Positions 9,063-17,379 of a DNA stretch of 64,000 nt are shown here, one piece after another. The notes beneath the pieces were generated by a model. It had not been told where the DNA came from. It saw only the letters and a list, made by a program, of their open reading frames with translations, and did not search any database. Numbering within the stretch: the first letter of the stretch is position 1; each line of letters begins with the position of its first letter. The position numbers and the translations under genes are program-made. Source of the DNA: Micropruina glycogenica (GTDB lineage: Bacteria; Actinomycetota; Actinomycetes; Propionibacteriales; Propionibacteriaceae); assembly GCF_039524395.1 (NCBI RefSeq), contig NZ_BAAAGO010000041.1; one strand, 5' to 3'.

Positions 9063-9505
9063 GAGGCAAGTTTACCGAACGCTGCCGGGACGAGCGTGGG
9101 GTGGTGGTCACAGTCTGGGCGCTGGTCACGATCACCCTGATGACGGTGCTGATCGGTGTCGCCGTCGATCTGACGGGCCAACTCGCCACCCTTCGGCAAG
9201 CCAGCGACATCGCCGGCCAAGCCGCCCGCACCGCCGCACAACAGGTCGCCACCGACACCTACATGGCGGACGGGCACAGCGTCACCGTCACCGCTGGCCG
9301 CGCCAAGAATGCAGCGCTGGGCTACATTCGCGGCGCAGGCATGACCGGTACCGCGCAGATCGTCGACGGAAACCTCGTCGTGGAGGCCACCAGCCAGTAC
9401 CAGACACGGTTCCTGTCCATCATCGGCATCCCCAGCATCACCGTGACCGGATCAACCGCCACCGTGCGCATCGCCCGCGCCCTCAACGGGGAGGAACACC
9501 CATGA
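9059..9505 (+). CDS. TadG-like pilus-associated protein
   Basis: A 148-residue protein. The ATG at 9059 overlaps the previous stop (ATGA). D-E-R-G-V-V-V-T-V-W-A-L at about 11-22 leads a hydrophobic helix, then D-L-T-G-Q-L-A-T-L-R-Q-A-S-D-I-A-G-Q-A-A-R, the TadG/Flp-associated helix. The rest is an extracellular domain ending in T-V-T-G-S-T-A-T-V-R-I. TadG-like proteins are thought to anchor or tip the pilus. Short compared with proteobacterial TadG but normal for Actinobacteria. Confidence 0.8.
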   Translation: MRGKFTERCRDERGVVVTVWALVTITLMTVLIGVAVDLTGQLATLRQASDIAGQAARTAAQQVATDTYMADGHSVTVTAGRAKNAALGYIRGAGMTGTAQIVDGNLVVEATSQYQTRFLSIIGIPSITVTGSTATVRIARALNGEEHP

Positions 9506-12500
9506 TGACCCGCCTGCGCGGCCTGCTCGCCCTGCTCGGCCTGGCCACCATCCTGGTCGGCCTACCCAGCCTGCTGATCGCCGTCAACCACATCGGCGCC
9601 CCACGATTCGGCTGGACCTGGAACGGTCTCCTGCAGGCACTCACCAGCCCCGACGACGGCACCTTGCTGTTCACCGTGCTGAAGCTCGCCGGCTGGATCG
9701 CCTGGGCCATCCTCACCCTCGCCGTCGCCCTCGAGCTGATCTCCCGCGCTCGCAACCTGCCGGTGCCGCAGATTCGCGGGCTACGCCTGCCCCAATCAAT
9801 GGCCCGAGGACTGGTGGCCGCGGCCGCCGCGCTGTTCGTCGCTGCAGGAACCATGACCGCTGCAGCCCCCTCCCTGGCTCAACCACAGCCAGTTCCTGCT
9901 GCAGCACCGGCGCACGTGTCGGTGCCGTCCGACCACGCCGCCAGGCATGCTCCGGTCAAGAGCCAGAGGGCGGACAAACCTAGCCAGTCCAAACAGCAAC
10001 GAACCTGGACAGTGAAGCGCGGCGACACCCTGAGCGAGATCGCTCTGGAAACCACCGGCCGAGCCGCCAACTACCCCAAACTGTTTCGTGCCTCGAAGTC
10101 GACCACACAGCCCGACGGGCGACATCTCAGCGACGCCGACCTCATCTACCCCGGCTGGAAGATCACCATCCCCAGCACCGCCAGCAAGCCGGTCACCAGC
10201 CGGCACGAGCCGAACCAGCGCTCCACCAAGACCAGTACTCCGAAGCTGCCCGGCCCCAAAGCTGACACACCCACAGCCAGCACTCACCGGCCGGGCGAAA
10301 CGGCTACGCCGTCGGCCACCGCCGGCACTTCTGGGCCGAGCGCGACGACCAGTTCGCAGGGTGCCGACGACACCACCGCGGCCACGGCAGCCGACCAGAG
10401 TCCTGCCTGGCTTCTCAGCGGCTTGGCCGGCGCCGGTGCTTTGCTGGCAGGCGGTCTGTGGATCACCCTGCGGCGCCGCCGCGCCGTACAGTTCCGCACT
10501 CGACGCCCCGGACGCACCATCGCCACCCCCGACCCCGCTTTGGCTCCGGTGGAAAAGACCTTGCACCAGCAGGGCGCGCCGACAGGGGAAATCGTCGTTT
10601 CCATCGACGCCATCTTGCGGCGGCTGGTCGCCACCCTCAAGGCAGCGGCGGACCCGATACCGGCCCTGGTAGGGGTAGACGTCACTGAGCACCACCTGAC
10701 TGCTCGATTCGCCCACTCGGTCCAGTTGGGCGAGCCCTGGACCTGCCTCGATTCCGAGGACGCCCAAGTGTGGCGTGTCGATCGTGACGCTGACCTCGAC
10801 CTCGTCGGCCCACTGGAGTCCGACAGCCCACCACCATGGCCACAGCTGGTCTGCCTCGGCACCGACGGCAGCGGCTGGCGGCTTATCAACCTTGAGGCGT
10901 TCGGCATCATCAGCTTCACCGGCAACTCCACCTACGCCGCCGACCTGGCCCGTTACCTGGGCACCGAGCTTGCGGTGTCGCCCTGGGCACGGGACGTGGA
11001 GATCGACTGCCTCGAGGTATGCCCGGAACTGGTTGCGCTGGACCCGGGCCGGATCCGGCACCACCCGGCGTCCACCGACATCATCCCCAACCAGGTGGCG
11101 GCAGCGATCCACATCAACGAACGCCTTGAGGGCCAGCAGAGCCTGGAAACGGCGCGCGTCACATTTGCCGGCGACGAACTTTGGGCAAGCCGCATCCTGA
11201 TCTGCGGCAACGCTCAAGCCGACGACCTGGACGTGCTCACCGAGCTGATCGCCGACCAGCCCCGTCGTACAGCCACAGCTGTCGTCATCGTTGACGATCC
11301 GCACGGCCACGGCGGAATCACCATGCGGCTCACCGACGACGGCCGGCTGCTCGCGCCTCAGCTCGGTCTTGATCTCGTCGTCAACGGACTCACCGAGGAC
11401 GAGGCCCGAGGCTGCGCAGCACTCATCGCAGCGGGGCGCGCCGAGGAAGGCGAGCCCATGCCCGAACCGGCCATCGCCGCGGAGCCCTCGTGGGCGAGCA
11501 TGGCGAATGCAGCCGGCGCGCTGCGTTCCGGCCTGACACTGCCGCGCTCGTCGGCGCAGCCGGACGCTAGCTCGGTGTTGCCCGAACCGGACGACACCTA
11601 CCTAGCCCGCACGGCTAACACCGAACTCGACCTGGAGGAACTCGCACCGCTGGTCCCCGCACATGTGCGCGCCCGCGTTGAAGCCATCGACCCAACGCTC
11701 GATGACGACCTGGAGCAGTGGCGCAGACAATCCTCGGCACGACCAAGGGTGCAGGTTCTCGGCCCCATCAAAGTCCGTGTCGGCAGCGGAGGCGACCCAG
11801 CCCGGGCCGCGGCCAGGATGGGCTACTACACCGAGTTGGTTGCCTTCTTGTGCACTCGCCCCGAAGGGGCCACGACGGCAGAGGTCGCAGACGCGTTCGG
11901 GCTGAGTGATGCGCGGGTGCGGCGCGACATGTCGGTAGTGCGCAGCTGGCTAGGTATCGATCCAGACAGCGGCCACCCGTTCCTTCCCGACGCAATGAAG
12001 GCACCGCAGGCGGCCCAGCGCGGCGTTGGTCTCTATGCCCTTCAGGACGTCTTGTTCGACGCCGACCTGTTCCGCAGACTGCGCCTTCGCGGCGAGGCGC
12101 GCGGCCGGCACGGACTTCAGGATCTCTGCAATGCGCTCGAACTGGTGACAGGCCCTCCCTTTGACGCGATGCGTTCACGTGTCGGAGTGTGGCTATCCGA
12201 GACACACCTGGATCAGCACCTCCAATGCGCCATCGTCGATGTCGCGCATATCGTCTCCACCATCGCCCTCGGCGCCGACGAACCTGACCTGGCGCGCTAC
12301 GCAGCCGAGTTGGCGAGCCGGGTGGCCCCGAACGAGGCAACACCGCAACTCGATCTGGCCGCCGTGCTCGCCTTCGCAGGTCAGGCTGGCGCCGCCGCAA
12401 TTGTGGCCCGCCGAGTGGCCACCTGGCGCGACGACAGCGGAGAACCCCCACCAGATCTGTCACGTCGCGCGGAGCAGATCCTGCGCACGCACAAGTGGCT

Positions 12501-12525
12501 CGCCGAGGGAGGCAAGGCCAGCTGA
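9502..12525 (+). CDS. Large membrane protein with LysM and BTAD (SARP-like) domains
   Basis: A 1007-residue multidomain protein. Two membrane helices lie at about 5-30 and 55-80, with another at about 110-130. A LysM peptidoglycan-binding domain follows (W-T-V-K-R-G-D-T-L-S-E-I-A near 168, ending about 222), then a Thr/Pro-rich linker and a further helix at about 302-323. The cytoplasmic C-terminus holds a winged-helix-like part (V-Q-V-L-G-P-I-K-V-R-V near 748) and a bacterial transcriptional activator domain (about 850-990). LysM-BTAD proteins of this kind accompany actinobacterial Tad loci. It could link the cell wall to pilus gene control, which is inferred. It is the last gene of the coupled pilus operon. 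Confidence 0.85.
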   Translation: MMTRLRGLLALLGLATILVGLPSLLIAVNHIGAPRFGWTWNGLLQALTSPDDGTLLFTVLKLAGWIAWAILTLAVALELISRARNLPVPQIRGLRLPQSMARGLVAAAAALFVAAGTMTAAAPSLAQPQPVPAAAPAHVSVPSDHAARHAPVKSQRADKPSQSKQQRTWTVKRGDTLSEIALETTGRAANYPKLFRASKSTTQPDGRHLSDADLIYPGWKITIPSTASKPVTSRHEPNQRSTKTSTPKLPGPKADTPTASTHRPGETATPSATAGTSGPSATTSSQGADDTTAATAADQSPAWLLSGLAGAGALLAGGLWITLRRRRAVQFRTRRPGRTIATPDPALAPVEKTLHQQGAPTGEIVVSIDAILRRLVATLKAAADPIPALVGVDVTEHHLTARFAHSVQLGEPWTCLDSEDAQVWRVDRDADLDLVGPLESDSPPPWPQLVCLGTDGSGWRLINLEAFGIISFTGNSTYAADLARYLGTELAVSPWARDVEIDCLEVCPELVALDPGRIRHHPASTDIIPNQVAAAIHINERLEGQQSLETARVTFAGDELWASRILICGNAQADDLDVLTELIADQPRRTATAVVIVDDPHGHGGITMRLTDDGRLLAPQLGLDLVVNGLTEDEARGCAALIAAGRAEEGEPMPEPAIAAEPSWASMANAAGALRSGLTLPRSSAQPDASSVLPEPDDTYLARTANTELDLEELAPLVPAHVRARVEAIDPTLDDDLEQWRRQSSARPRVQVLGPIKVRVGSGGDPARAAARMGYYTELVAFLCTRPEGATTAEVADAFGLSDARVRRDMSVVRSWLGIDPDSGHPFLPDAMKAPQAAQRGVGLYALQDVLFDADLFRRLRLRGEARGRHGLQDLCNALELVTGPPFDAMRSRVGVWLSETHLDQHLQCAIVDVAHIVSTIALGADEPDLARYAAELASRVAPNEATPQLDLAAVLAFAGQAGAAAIVARRVATWRDDSGEPPPDLSRRAEQILRTHKWLAEGGKAS

Positions 12526-12546
12526 CGCCTCCCAACGCCAACCCAA

Positions 12547-12564
12547 TTAATTCCGCGGAATAAT
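12547..12564. promoter_or_regulatory. Palindrome copy 2, imperfect
   Basis: TTAATTCCGCGGAATAAT: the right half matches the consensus exactly and the left half differs at two positions. It lies 22 bp after the LysM-BTAD stop and 51 bp before copy 3, forming a pair upstream of the sigma-like gene. Confidence 0.7.
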
Positions 12565-12614
12565 TGGCTCACGGCCGCCGCGACCCTGCCGCCTGGTGCT
12601 GCCTGACCACCCAA

Positions 12615-12632
12615 ATTATTCCGCGGAATAAT
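12615..12632. promoter_or_regulatory. Palindrome copy 3, perfect 18 bp
   Basis: A perfect ATTATTCCGCGGAATAAT. Together with copy 2 (centres 68 bp apart) it lies upstream of the tandem repeats and of the sigma-like gene. Paired sites suggest cooperative binding or looping. Confidence 0.75.
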
Positions 12633-12670
12633 CAGCGAAGGGCCACCTGTCGAGGGGTTCACCCGGCGAG

Positions 12671-12690
12671 TTAGGGGACGTTAGGGGACG
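12671..12690. repeat. Tandem 10-bp direct repeat TTAGGGGACG x2
   Basis: Two perfect head-to-tail copies, differing by one base from the pair at 339-358 and followed at the same 62-bp distance by the conserved block. A TTGACA-like hexamer (12695-12700) lies just downstream, so the repeats may sit at the -35 side of the promoter for the sigma-like gene and transfer operon. Confidence 0.7.
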
Positions 12691-12752
12691 TGCCTTTGAC
12701 AAGGGGGTATGGATAACTCTGTGGATGCTGCAACGGTATCCACAGGCAAACC

Positions 12753-12775
12753 GGTGACCTCTATGGCCACATGCT
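12753..12775. promoter_or_regulatory. Conserved block shared with the region at 421
   Basis: Twenty of 23 positions match 421-443. The ATG inside it (12771) opens a frame that continues into the sigma-like gene, whose better start with a ribosome site is 12822. It is part of the duplicated regulatory module. Confidence 0.5.
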
Positions 12776-12821
12776 TTTGATGCTCTTTCCTGGTCGCACC
12801 AACCCAGGAAGGAGCCATCGC

Positions 12822-13586
12822 ATGGCCCAGCCGATTCATCGCCACGCCGGCGTCCCTGCAGCCCTCGACTTGACCTCTGAAGAAGTCGACGCACTCCTGC
12901 GCAGCCATTGGTCAGCCTGGTCCGAGTGCGCTGCCGTGATCAACAACCCAGACCCCAACACCCTCAGGCGGTGGATCGGAACCGCCGAGGCGGAACAGCG
13001 CCAGATTGTGCTGCGAAGCCTTGCACACGCGGCATCGGCGAAAGGCGACGACGACGCCGCCGCTGCGCGCGTGCTGGCATGGCTGATGCTCGGTCCGGCG
13101 TGCGTCCTGGCCCGCAAGTATCGGCACCACCAAGACGCGGACCACCATGTCGCCGCGCTGCTGTGGTTGGAGATCAAGCAGTACACCCCGGGTTGTGCCC
13201 GTGACGTGTGGGCGTACCTGGTGAGCCGTCTACGCAAAGCCATGTTCGCCGAACTCATGCCTGAGCCGGAGCTGTCGCTGGGCGAAGAGGAGATGAACAT
13301 CGCCACCGTCGCCCAGGAGTCCGACATGGACGCATTGCTGGGCATTCTCACCCGTGGCGTCCGCAACGGCGCCATCACGCCCGAGGACGAGCTGCTGATC
13401 CTCGACGTGCTCACAGCCTCGGCTTCGGTGACCACGGCCGAGGCCGGCGGATCGCTGCTGGGTGATCGCGTCTCCAACGTGGTCGGGGTGTCGCTCGGGC
13501 TGAGCGGTCGCACCGTGCGCAGGCGTGTCAGGCGGTCGATCGATGCGCTGGCCGTGTCTCACATCGAGTGGCGACAGAGCGCCTGA
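12822..13586 (+). CDS. Sigma-factor-like regulatory protein
   Basis: A 254-residue soluble protein. The middle (about 85-150) resembles sigma region 2: R-V-L-A-W-L-M-L-G-P, then D-H-H-V-A-A-L-L-W-L-E-I and Y-L-V-S-R-L-R-K. The C-terminus (about 215-245) has a region-4-like helix-turn-helix, V-V-G-V-S-L-G-L-S-G-R-T-V-R-R-R-V-R-R-S-I-D-A-L. It resembles the sigma-70-like proteins common in actinomycete elements, though promoter specificity cannot be read. The ATG follows AGGAAGGAG. It opens the conjugation region behind two palindromes and the tandem repeats, so it is the best candidate for the transfer activator and for autoregulation. Confidence 0.7.
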   Translation: MAQPIHRHAGVPAALDLTSEEVDALLRSHWSAWSECAAVINNPDPNTLRRWIGTAEAEQRQIVLRSLAHAASAKGDDDAAAARVLAWLMLGPACVLARKYRHHQDADHHVAALLWLEIKQYTPGCARDVWAYLVSRLRKAMFAELMPEPELSLGEEEMNIATVAQESDMDALLGILTRGVRNGAITPEDELLILDVLTASASVTTAEAGGSLLGDRVSNVVGVSLGLSGRTVRRRVRRSIDALAVSHIEWRQSA

Positions 13587-13666
13587 CACGGCCCCCACGC
13601 GGACAGCAGGCCTTGTCCGAGAACCCGGTGAAGAACGGGCTTTAAGACATATGAGAGGAGACCACG

Positions 13667-13876
13667 ATGAGTCAATCGTCCAGCACTGAGGAGATGCTCG
13701 AGACGATCTCCCGCGAGCGAAGCGTGATCGATGAACTCGTGGCGTTGTCCGCCCGCGTTGCGCTGCTCGCCGACGATCTGGTGACGATCCAGAACGCGAA
13801 GATCGGCCTGGCGCGCCGAGGCCCGGCCGCCATCGGCCGGGCCATGCGCCTGCGACAGATGCGAAGGATCGCATGA
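13667..13876 (+). CDS. Small coiled-coil protein of unknown function
   Basis: A 69-residue protein, mostly predicted helix (E-E-M-L-E-T-I-S-R-E-R-S-V-I-D-E-L then A-R-V-A-L-L-A-D-D-L-V) with a basic C-terminus. The ATG follows GAGAGGAG, and its stop overlaps the next ATG (ATGA). It lies between the sigma-like gene and a MinD-like gene. An accessory or anti-activator role is possible but not shown. Confidence 0.7.
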   Translation: MSQSSSTEEMLETISRERSVIDELVALSARVALLADDLVTIQNAKIGLARRGPAAIGRAMRLRQMRRIA

Positions 13877-14694
13877 CCGGGAAGATCGTGGCCGTCGACG
13901 AGTTGGCCAGGGCATACAGGGCTGCAGGTGCCGGTGCCTTTCGCCGTGCCTCGACGCTCCCCACCGGTCAGCACGAACCCATCAGCGTTCACGAACCCGC
14001 CATCCGCAGATCCGCTCATGGCTTCAGCGTGGGGACGACCGAGCGGGTCGTGCTGGTGTGTGGCGCCGCGCCTGCGGTGGGTACCTCGACGGTTGCGTTG
14101 TCGTTGGCAGGGGCCGTGTCAGGGGTGGCGCGGGTGGTGGAGTGCTGCTCGGCGTCGGCGTCGGGGCTGGCCGCAGCCAGCACTGCCGAGCTGGGCGAGG
14201 TCGGCGAGGGCTGGGTGCGCAGCGACCGGGACGGGCTGGTGATCGAGCGCCGACAGGACCGTGTGGATGGACCGGCCGGCCTACCCGCGCCGGCCGTCGG
14301 ACAGCGCACAGCGTGGACCTTCCTCGATTGCTCATGGGACGTCGACGCGCTGCTGAGAAGCGATAGCTGGTTGTCCGACCAGGCTCGATCGGCCGCTGCG
14401 GTAGTGCTGGTGGCGCGGGCGACGGTACCTGGTCTGCGGCGGTTGGACTCCGCTCTTGGCCTGGTGGGTGAGCAGCGAATGGTCGCAGTGCTGGTGGGAA
14501 CCGGCCGACGCTGGCCGCGGCCGCTGCAGCAGTCGGCGAGTGCAGCAGTGCGCCAACTGCGGGCCAGGGACCGGCTGGTGTGTGTCCCGTTCGATGCCCA
14601 GTTGGCCCTGTCGGGCTTGACCCCTGATCCGTTACCGTCCGCCGTCCGCGCGGCGGGAGTGAGTGTGTTGAACCAAGTGGAAGGACTTCTGTGA
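13873..14694 (+). CDS. MinD/ParA-fold protein with a degenerate P-loop
   Basis: A 273-residue protein. After about 50 basic residues comes V-V-L-V-C-G-A-A-P-A-V-G-T-S-T-V-A-L-S-L-A (about 57-77). This is a MinD-like strand-loop-helix in which the P-loop lysines are missing, as in the TadZ-like protein at 3508. F-L-D-C-S-W-D near 150 occupies the Walker B-like position. It is coupled on both sides by overlapping stops and starts, leading the transfer genes. It may position the secretion channel, but that is inference. Confidence 0.6.
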   Translation: MTGKIVAVDELARAYRAAGAGAFRRASTLPTGQHEPISVHEPAIRRSAHGFSVGTTERVVLVCGAAPAVGTSTVALSLAGAVSGVARVVECCSASASGLAAASTAELGEVGEGWVRSDRDGLVIERRQDRVDGPAGLPAPAVGQRTAWTFLDCSWDVDALLRSDSWLSDQARSAAAVVLVARATVPGLRRLDSALGLVGEQRMVAVLVGTGRRWPRPLQQSASAAVRQLRARDRLVCVPFDAQLALSGLTPDPLPSAVRAAGVSVLNQVEGLL

Positions 14695-15038
14695 TGACGA
14701 TGATTTCGATGATGGGTGCCGCGGCTGTGAGAGCGACGCATGTGGCAGTGGGGCACGCGGCACCGCTGCTGGTGCCGATGAAGGTGTGTCCGAAGGCGCC
14801 GCCGGGGGCCCAGAAGTACGCCGACGACATCACCGGCTACGTGCTGTGGGGTGTGATCGCCCTGTTCGGCGTCGGGGTGGTGATCGCGATCGGGGCGATC
14901 GTCGCGGGCCGGGTGTTCAACATGCCGCATGCGTCGAAGGCCGGCATCATCGGCATTTTCGTGGTGATCCTGGCCGCGTTCCTGTACGTGATCGCCCCGC
15001 CGATCGTGGACAGCATCCTCGGCAACGGCTGCATCTAG
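14694..15038 (+). CDS. Small two-helix membrane protein of the transfer operon
   Basis: About 114 residues with a hydrophobic leader, a cluster around V-C-P-K-A-P-P-G, then two membrane helices (about 48-70 and 83-103) and a C-terminal N-G-C. Size and topology resemble VirB2/TrbC pilin-like subunits, and it lies just before the VirB8/TcpC-like and VirB6-like genes. The similarity is structural only. ATG 14694 overlaps the previous stop; GTG 14691 is an in-frame alternative. Confidence 0.65.
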   Translation: MTMISMMGAAAVRATHVAVGHAAPLLVPMKVCPKAPPGAQKYADDITGYVLWGVIALFGVGVVIAIGAIVAGRVFNMPHASKAGIIGIFVVILAAFLYVIAPPIVDSILGNGCI

Positions 15039-15048
15039 GAAGAACCGG

Positions 15049-15885
15049 GTGCTGCGCATGTTTGGTCGACGAAGGGGCTCGCAGTTGCAAGTGCCGCCGG
15101 TGGCGTGGGATCGGCGCCGGCTGGTGGCGATGCTGGCTGCCGCGCTGGTGGTGCTCGTGGCGTTGCTGGCCGGTGTCGGGATGACGGTGTGGTACGCGGT
15201 GGGCGGCTCGCCGACCGTGGCGGCAACCGCGGACGCGGCACCGCAGGCCGGGTCGGTACGGGACCGGATCGCGGCCGCGCCGATGGCCAGCCTCGATCGG
15301 CAGGCGGCGTTCACCCCGGAGTCGTCGATCGAGGGCGCGGCGTCGATGAGTGTGCCGCTGCCGTTCGATGACGACCTGGGCGTGGCCGAGGTGGCGGTCG
15401 GTTTCCCGCACACCCCGGCCGGTGCGGTGGGCCAGTGGGCGGCGATCGAGCGCCGCGTGCTGGAAGCCATGGACACCTCGGTGCTGGGCGACGTGCACGA
15501 CGCGTGGGTGGCGCCGGGCGGCCCAGGCATCGCCGAGTGGGACCTGACCCGCAGCGTGCAGGCGTTCCTCACCTCGGCCCGGCAGTCCGGGCACGCCAAG
15601 GACGTCTCCACACTGGTGTCGGCCCGGCCGGCGGGGGCGATGGTGAAAGGCGTCGACGGTCCCGACTGGGTGCTGGCGTGTGTGCTGCTGGACGTGCGGG
15701 TGGTGGTGAACGCCGAGGCTCGGATGGGGTACGGCTTGTGTGCCCGGATGGTGTGGGTGACGGATCGGTGGATGGTCGGCCCGGGCGCCCAGCCGGCGCC
15801 AGCGCCGTCGGCCTGGCCCGGGTCGGCGACAGCAGCCGGGGCTGGCTGGCTGGCGTGGCGTGACGTGGCGGGCAGGCAGCGATGA
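15049..15885 (+). CDS. Single-pass conjugal transfer protein, TcpC/VirB8-like
   Basis: A 278-residue protein with a basic N-terminus, one membrane helix (about 26-50) and a large outside domain. The order (small pilin-like protein, single-pass protein, polytopic TrbL-like protein, ATPase) matches TcpC/VirB8 in Gram-positive conjugation systems. Motif-level evidence is thin. The GTG start at 15049 follows AGGAAGAA, and the stop overlaps the next ATG. Confidence 0.6.
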   Translation: MLRMFGRRRGSQLQVPPVAWDRRRLVAMLAAALVVLVALLAGVGMTVWYAVGGSPTVAATADAAPQAGSVRDRIAAAPMASLDRQAAFTPESSIEGAASMSVPLPFDDDLGVAEVAVGFPHTPAGAVGQWAAIERRVLEAMDTSVLGDVHDAWVAPGGPGIAEWDLTRSVQAFLTSARQSGHAKDVSTLVSARPAGAMVKGVDGPDWVLACVLLDVRVVVNAEARMGYGLCARMVWVTDRWMVGPGAQPAPAPSAWPGSATAAGAGWLAWRDVAGRQR

Positions 15886-17360
15886 TCAACCCGATCCTCC
15901 CGCTGCCGTGGGATCCGTTCAGCCAACTCGGTTCGACCGCGGCTCAGATCGCCACAGACGCGTGGACGGCGGCCTGGCTGAGCGTGTGGGCGGCAGGGCT
16001 GTGGGTGCTGCGCCTGGTGTTGGGCTTCATGGATGCCTGGATGACGCCGGACCTGTCGGAGAACGGGCCGGGCCACGACCTGTACCAGGCCACGTTCTGG
16101 CTGGCCGGGGTGCTGATGGTCGCATTGCTGGCGGTGCAGCTGGGGGTGGCCGCATTCCGCCGCGACGGCAAACAGTTGGCGGGTGCCCTGATCGGCGTTG
16201 CCCAGTTCGGTTTGGTGTGCTTCGCCTGGATCTCCTACGCCGTCATCCTGACGCTCGGGATGGGCGGGTTGACCCGCTCGATGATGGAGTCGCTGCTGAA
16301 CGTCACCTCCTGGAACGACTGGAAGCCGTGGGAGTACATCGACGGCAAGCAGATCACCGACGCGGGGGTGGCGACCGCCCTGGGTCTACTCGGCCTGTTC
16401 GTGTGGCTGGCGGCGATCGCGCACTTCATCGTGCTGCTGGCCCGCAACGCCGCACTGCTGGTGCTGGTCGGCACCGGGCCGATCGCGGCTGCCGGGTTGG
16501 CGAACAAGACCACCGCCGCCTGGTTCTGGAAGTCGTTCCGTTGGCTGCATGCCGCGGCGGCCACTCCGCTGCTGGTGGTGATCGTGATGGGGGTCGGAAT
16601 GAAGTTCACCGAAGGGGTGGCGGCCGGGAAGGCGGGGTCGATGGAGGCCACCGTCGGCACCGCGCTACCGGCGGCGGTGCTCATCTGCGTGTCGGTGGTG
16701 GCGCCGCTGGCCCTGTTCAAGCTGCTCGCCTTCATCGACCCGGGCACCGCCTCGGGGGCGGCGATGCGGGCCGGTTGGCAGGCCACCGGCGGTTTGCAGG
16801 GCCTGCTGAACGGCAACCCGTCAGCAACAACAGCCGATGACGGCAGCGCAGCCGAAAGCAGCGACAGCGGCTCCTCCGCAGGGGAACAGGGGGCGGAGGC
16901 GGCCACCAACAGCCGAGTCACCGGTGTGGTGCAGTCGGCCGCGTCCGCGCTCGGCCCGGTCGGTGCCGCCTTCTCCGCCGGTATCGGGCTGGTCACCTCG
17001 ATCGGGTCTGGCGGCGCGTCGCTGATCAGCGACGTCACCAACCAGGCCGGCATCGGCCACAACACCTACCAGCCCGACTACCAGGGCGGACGCAACGATC
17101 AGGCCGCCCGGGCCAACCGGGAAGCCAACGGCAGCAACGGCAACGAGACAGGCGGCAGCGGCGAGGACCAGTCCGGCCAGCCGCCCAACGCGGGACCGAC
17201 CAGCAGTGACCCGGGGCCCACCGGCGGCTCCGGTGGCGGCAGTGGTGCGCGCGGAGGAACCGGCTCGGGCGGCGGTGCCGGCGGCGGCGCCTCCGGTGGT
17301 GGTGCCGGGTCGGGGGCGGTCGCCGGCGAGGCGGCCGAGGCGGCGGTGGTGGTGCTGTGA
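15882..17360 (+). CDS. VirB6/TrbL-like polytopic channel protein
   Basis: A 492-residue protein with about seven hydrophobic segments in its first 290 residues, containing the TrbL-like stretch V-L-V-G-T-G-P-I-A-A-A-G-L (near 195-207) followed by W-F-W-K-S-F. The last 200 residues are hydrophilic and very rich in Gly, Ser and Asn, ending in glycine repeats. VirB6/TrbL proteins form the inner-membrane part of the transfer channel. Long low-complexity tails are common in the actinobacterial versions. It is ATGA-coupled to the gene before it. Confidence 0.8.
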   Translation: MINPILPLPWDPFSQLGSTAAQIATDAWTAAWLSVWAAGLWVLRLVLGFMDAWMTPDLSENGPGHDLYQATFWLAGVLMVALLAVQLGVAAFRRDGKQLAGALIGVAQFGLVCFAWISYAVILTLGMGGLTRSMMESLLNVTSWNDWKPWEYIDGKQITDAGVATALGLLGLFVWLAAIAHFIVLLARNAALLVLVGTGPIAAAGLANKTTAAWFWKSFRWLHAAAATPLLVVIVMGVGMKFTEGVAAGKAGSMEATVGTALPAAVLICVSVVAPLALFKLLAFIDPGTASGAAMRAGWQATGGLQGLLNGNPSATTADDGSAAESSDSGSSAGEQGAEAATNSRVTGVVQSAASALGPVGAAFSAGIGLVTSIGSGGASLISDVTNQAGIGHNTYQPDYQGGRNDQAARANREANGSNGNETGGSGEDQSGQPPNAGPTSSDPGPTGGSGGGSGARGGTGSGGGAGGGASGGGAGSGAVAGEAAEAAVVVL

Positions 17361-17379
17361 TCGGGAAGGAGTGTGCGTG

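Noticed and set aside
14016..16076. Long minus-strand open frame across the transfer operon
   Set aside because: It lies opposite several tightly coupled plus-strand genes and has a low-complexity Arg/Thr/Pro composition typical of antisense frames in G+C-rich DNA.
15860..16840. Plus-strand frame overlapping the VirB6-like gene
   Set aside because: It overlaps a clear membrane protein in another frame and is Arg/Gly-rich.
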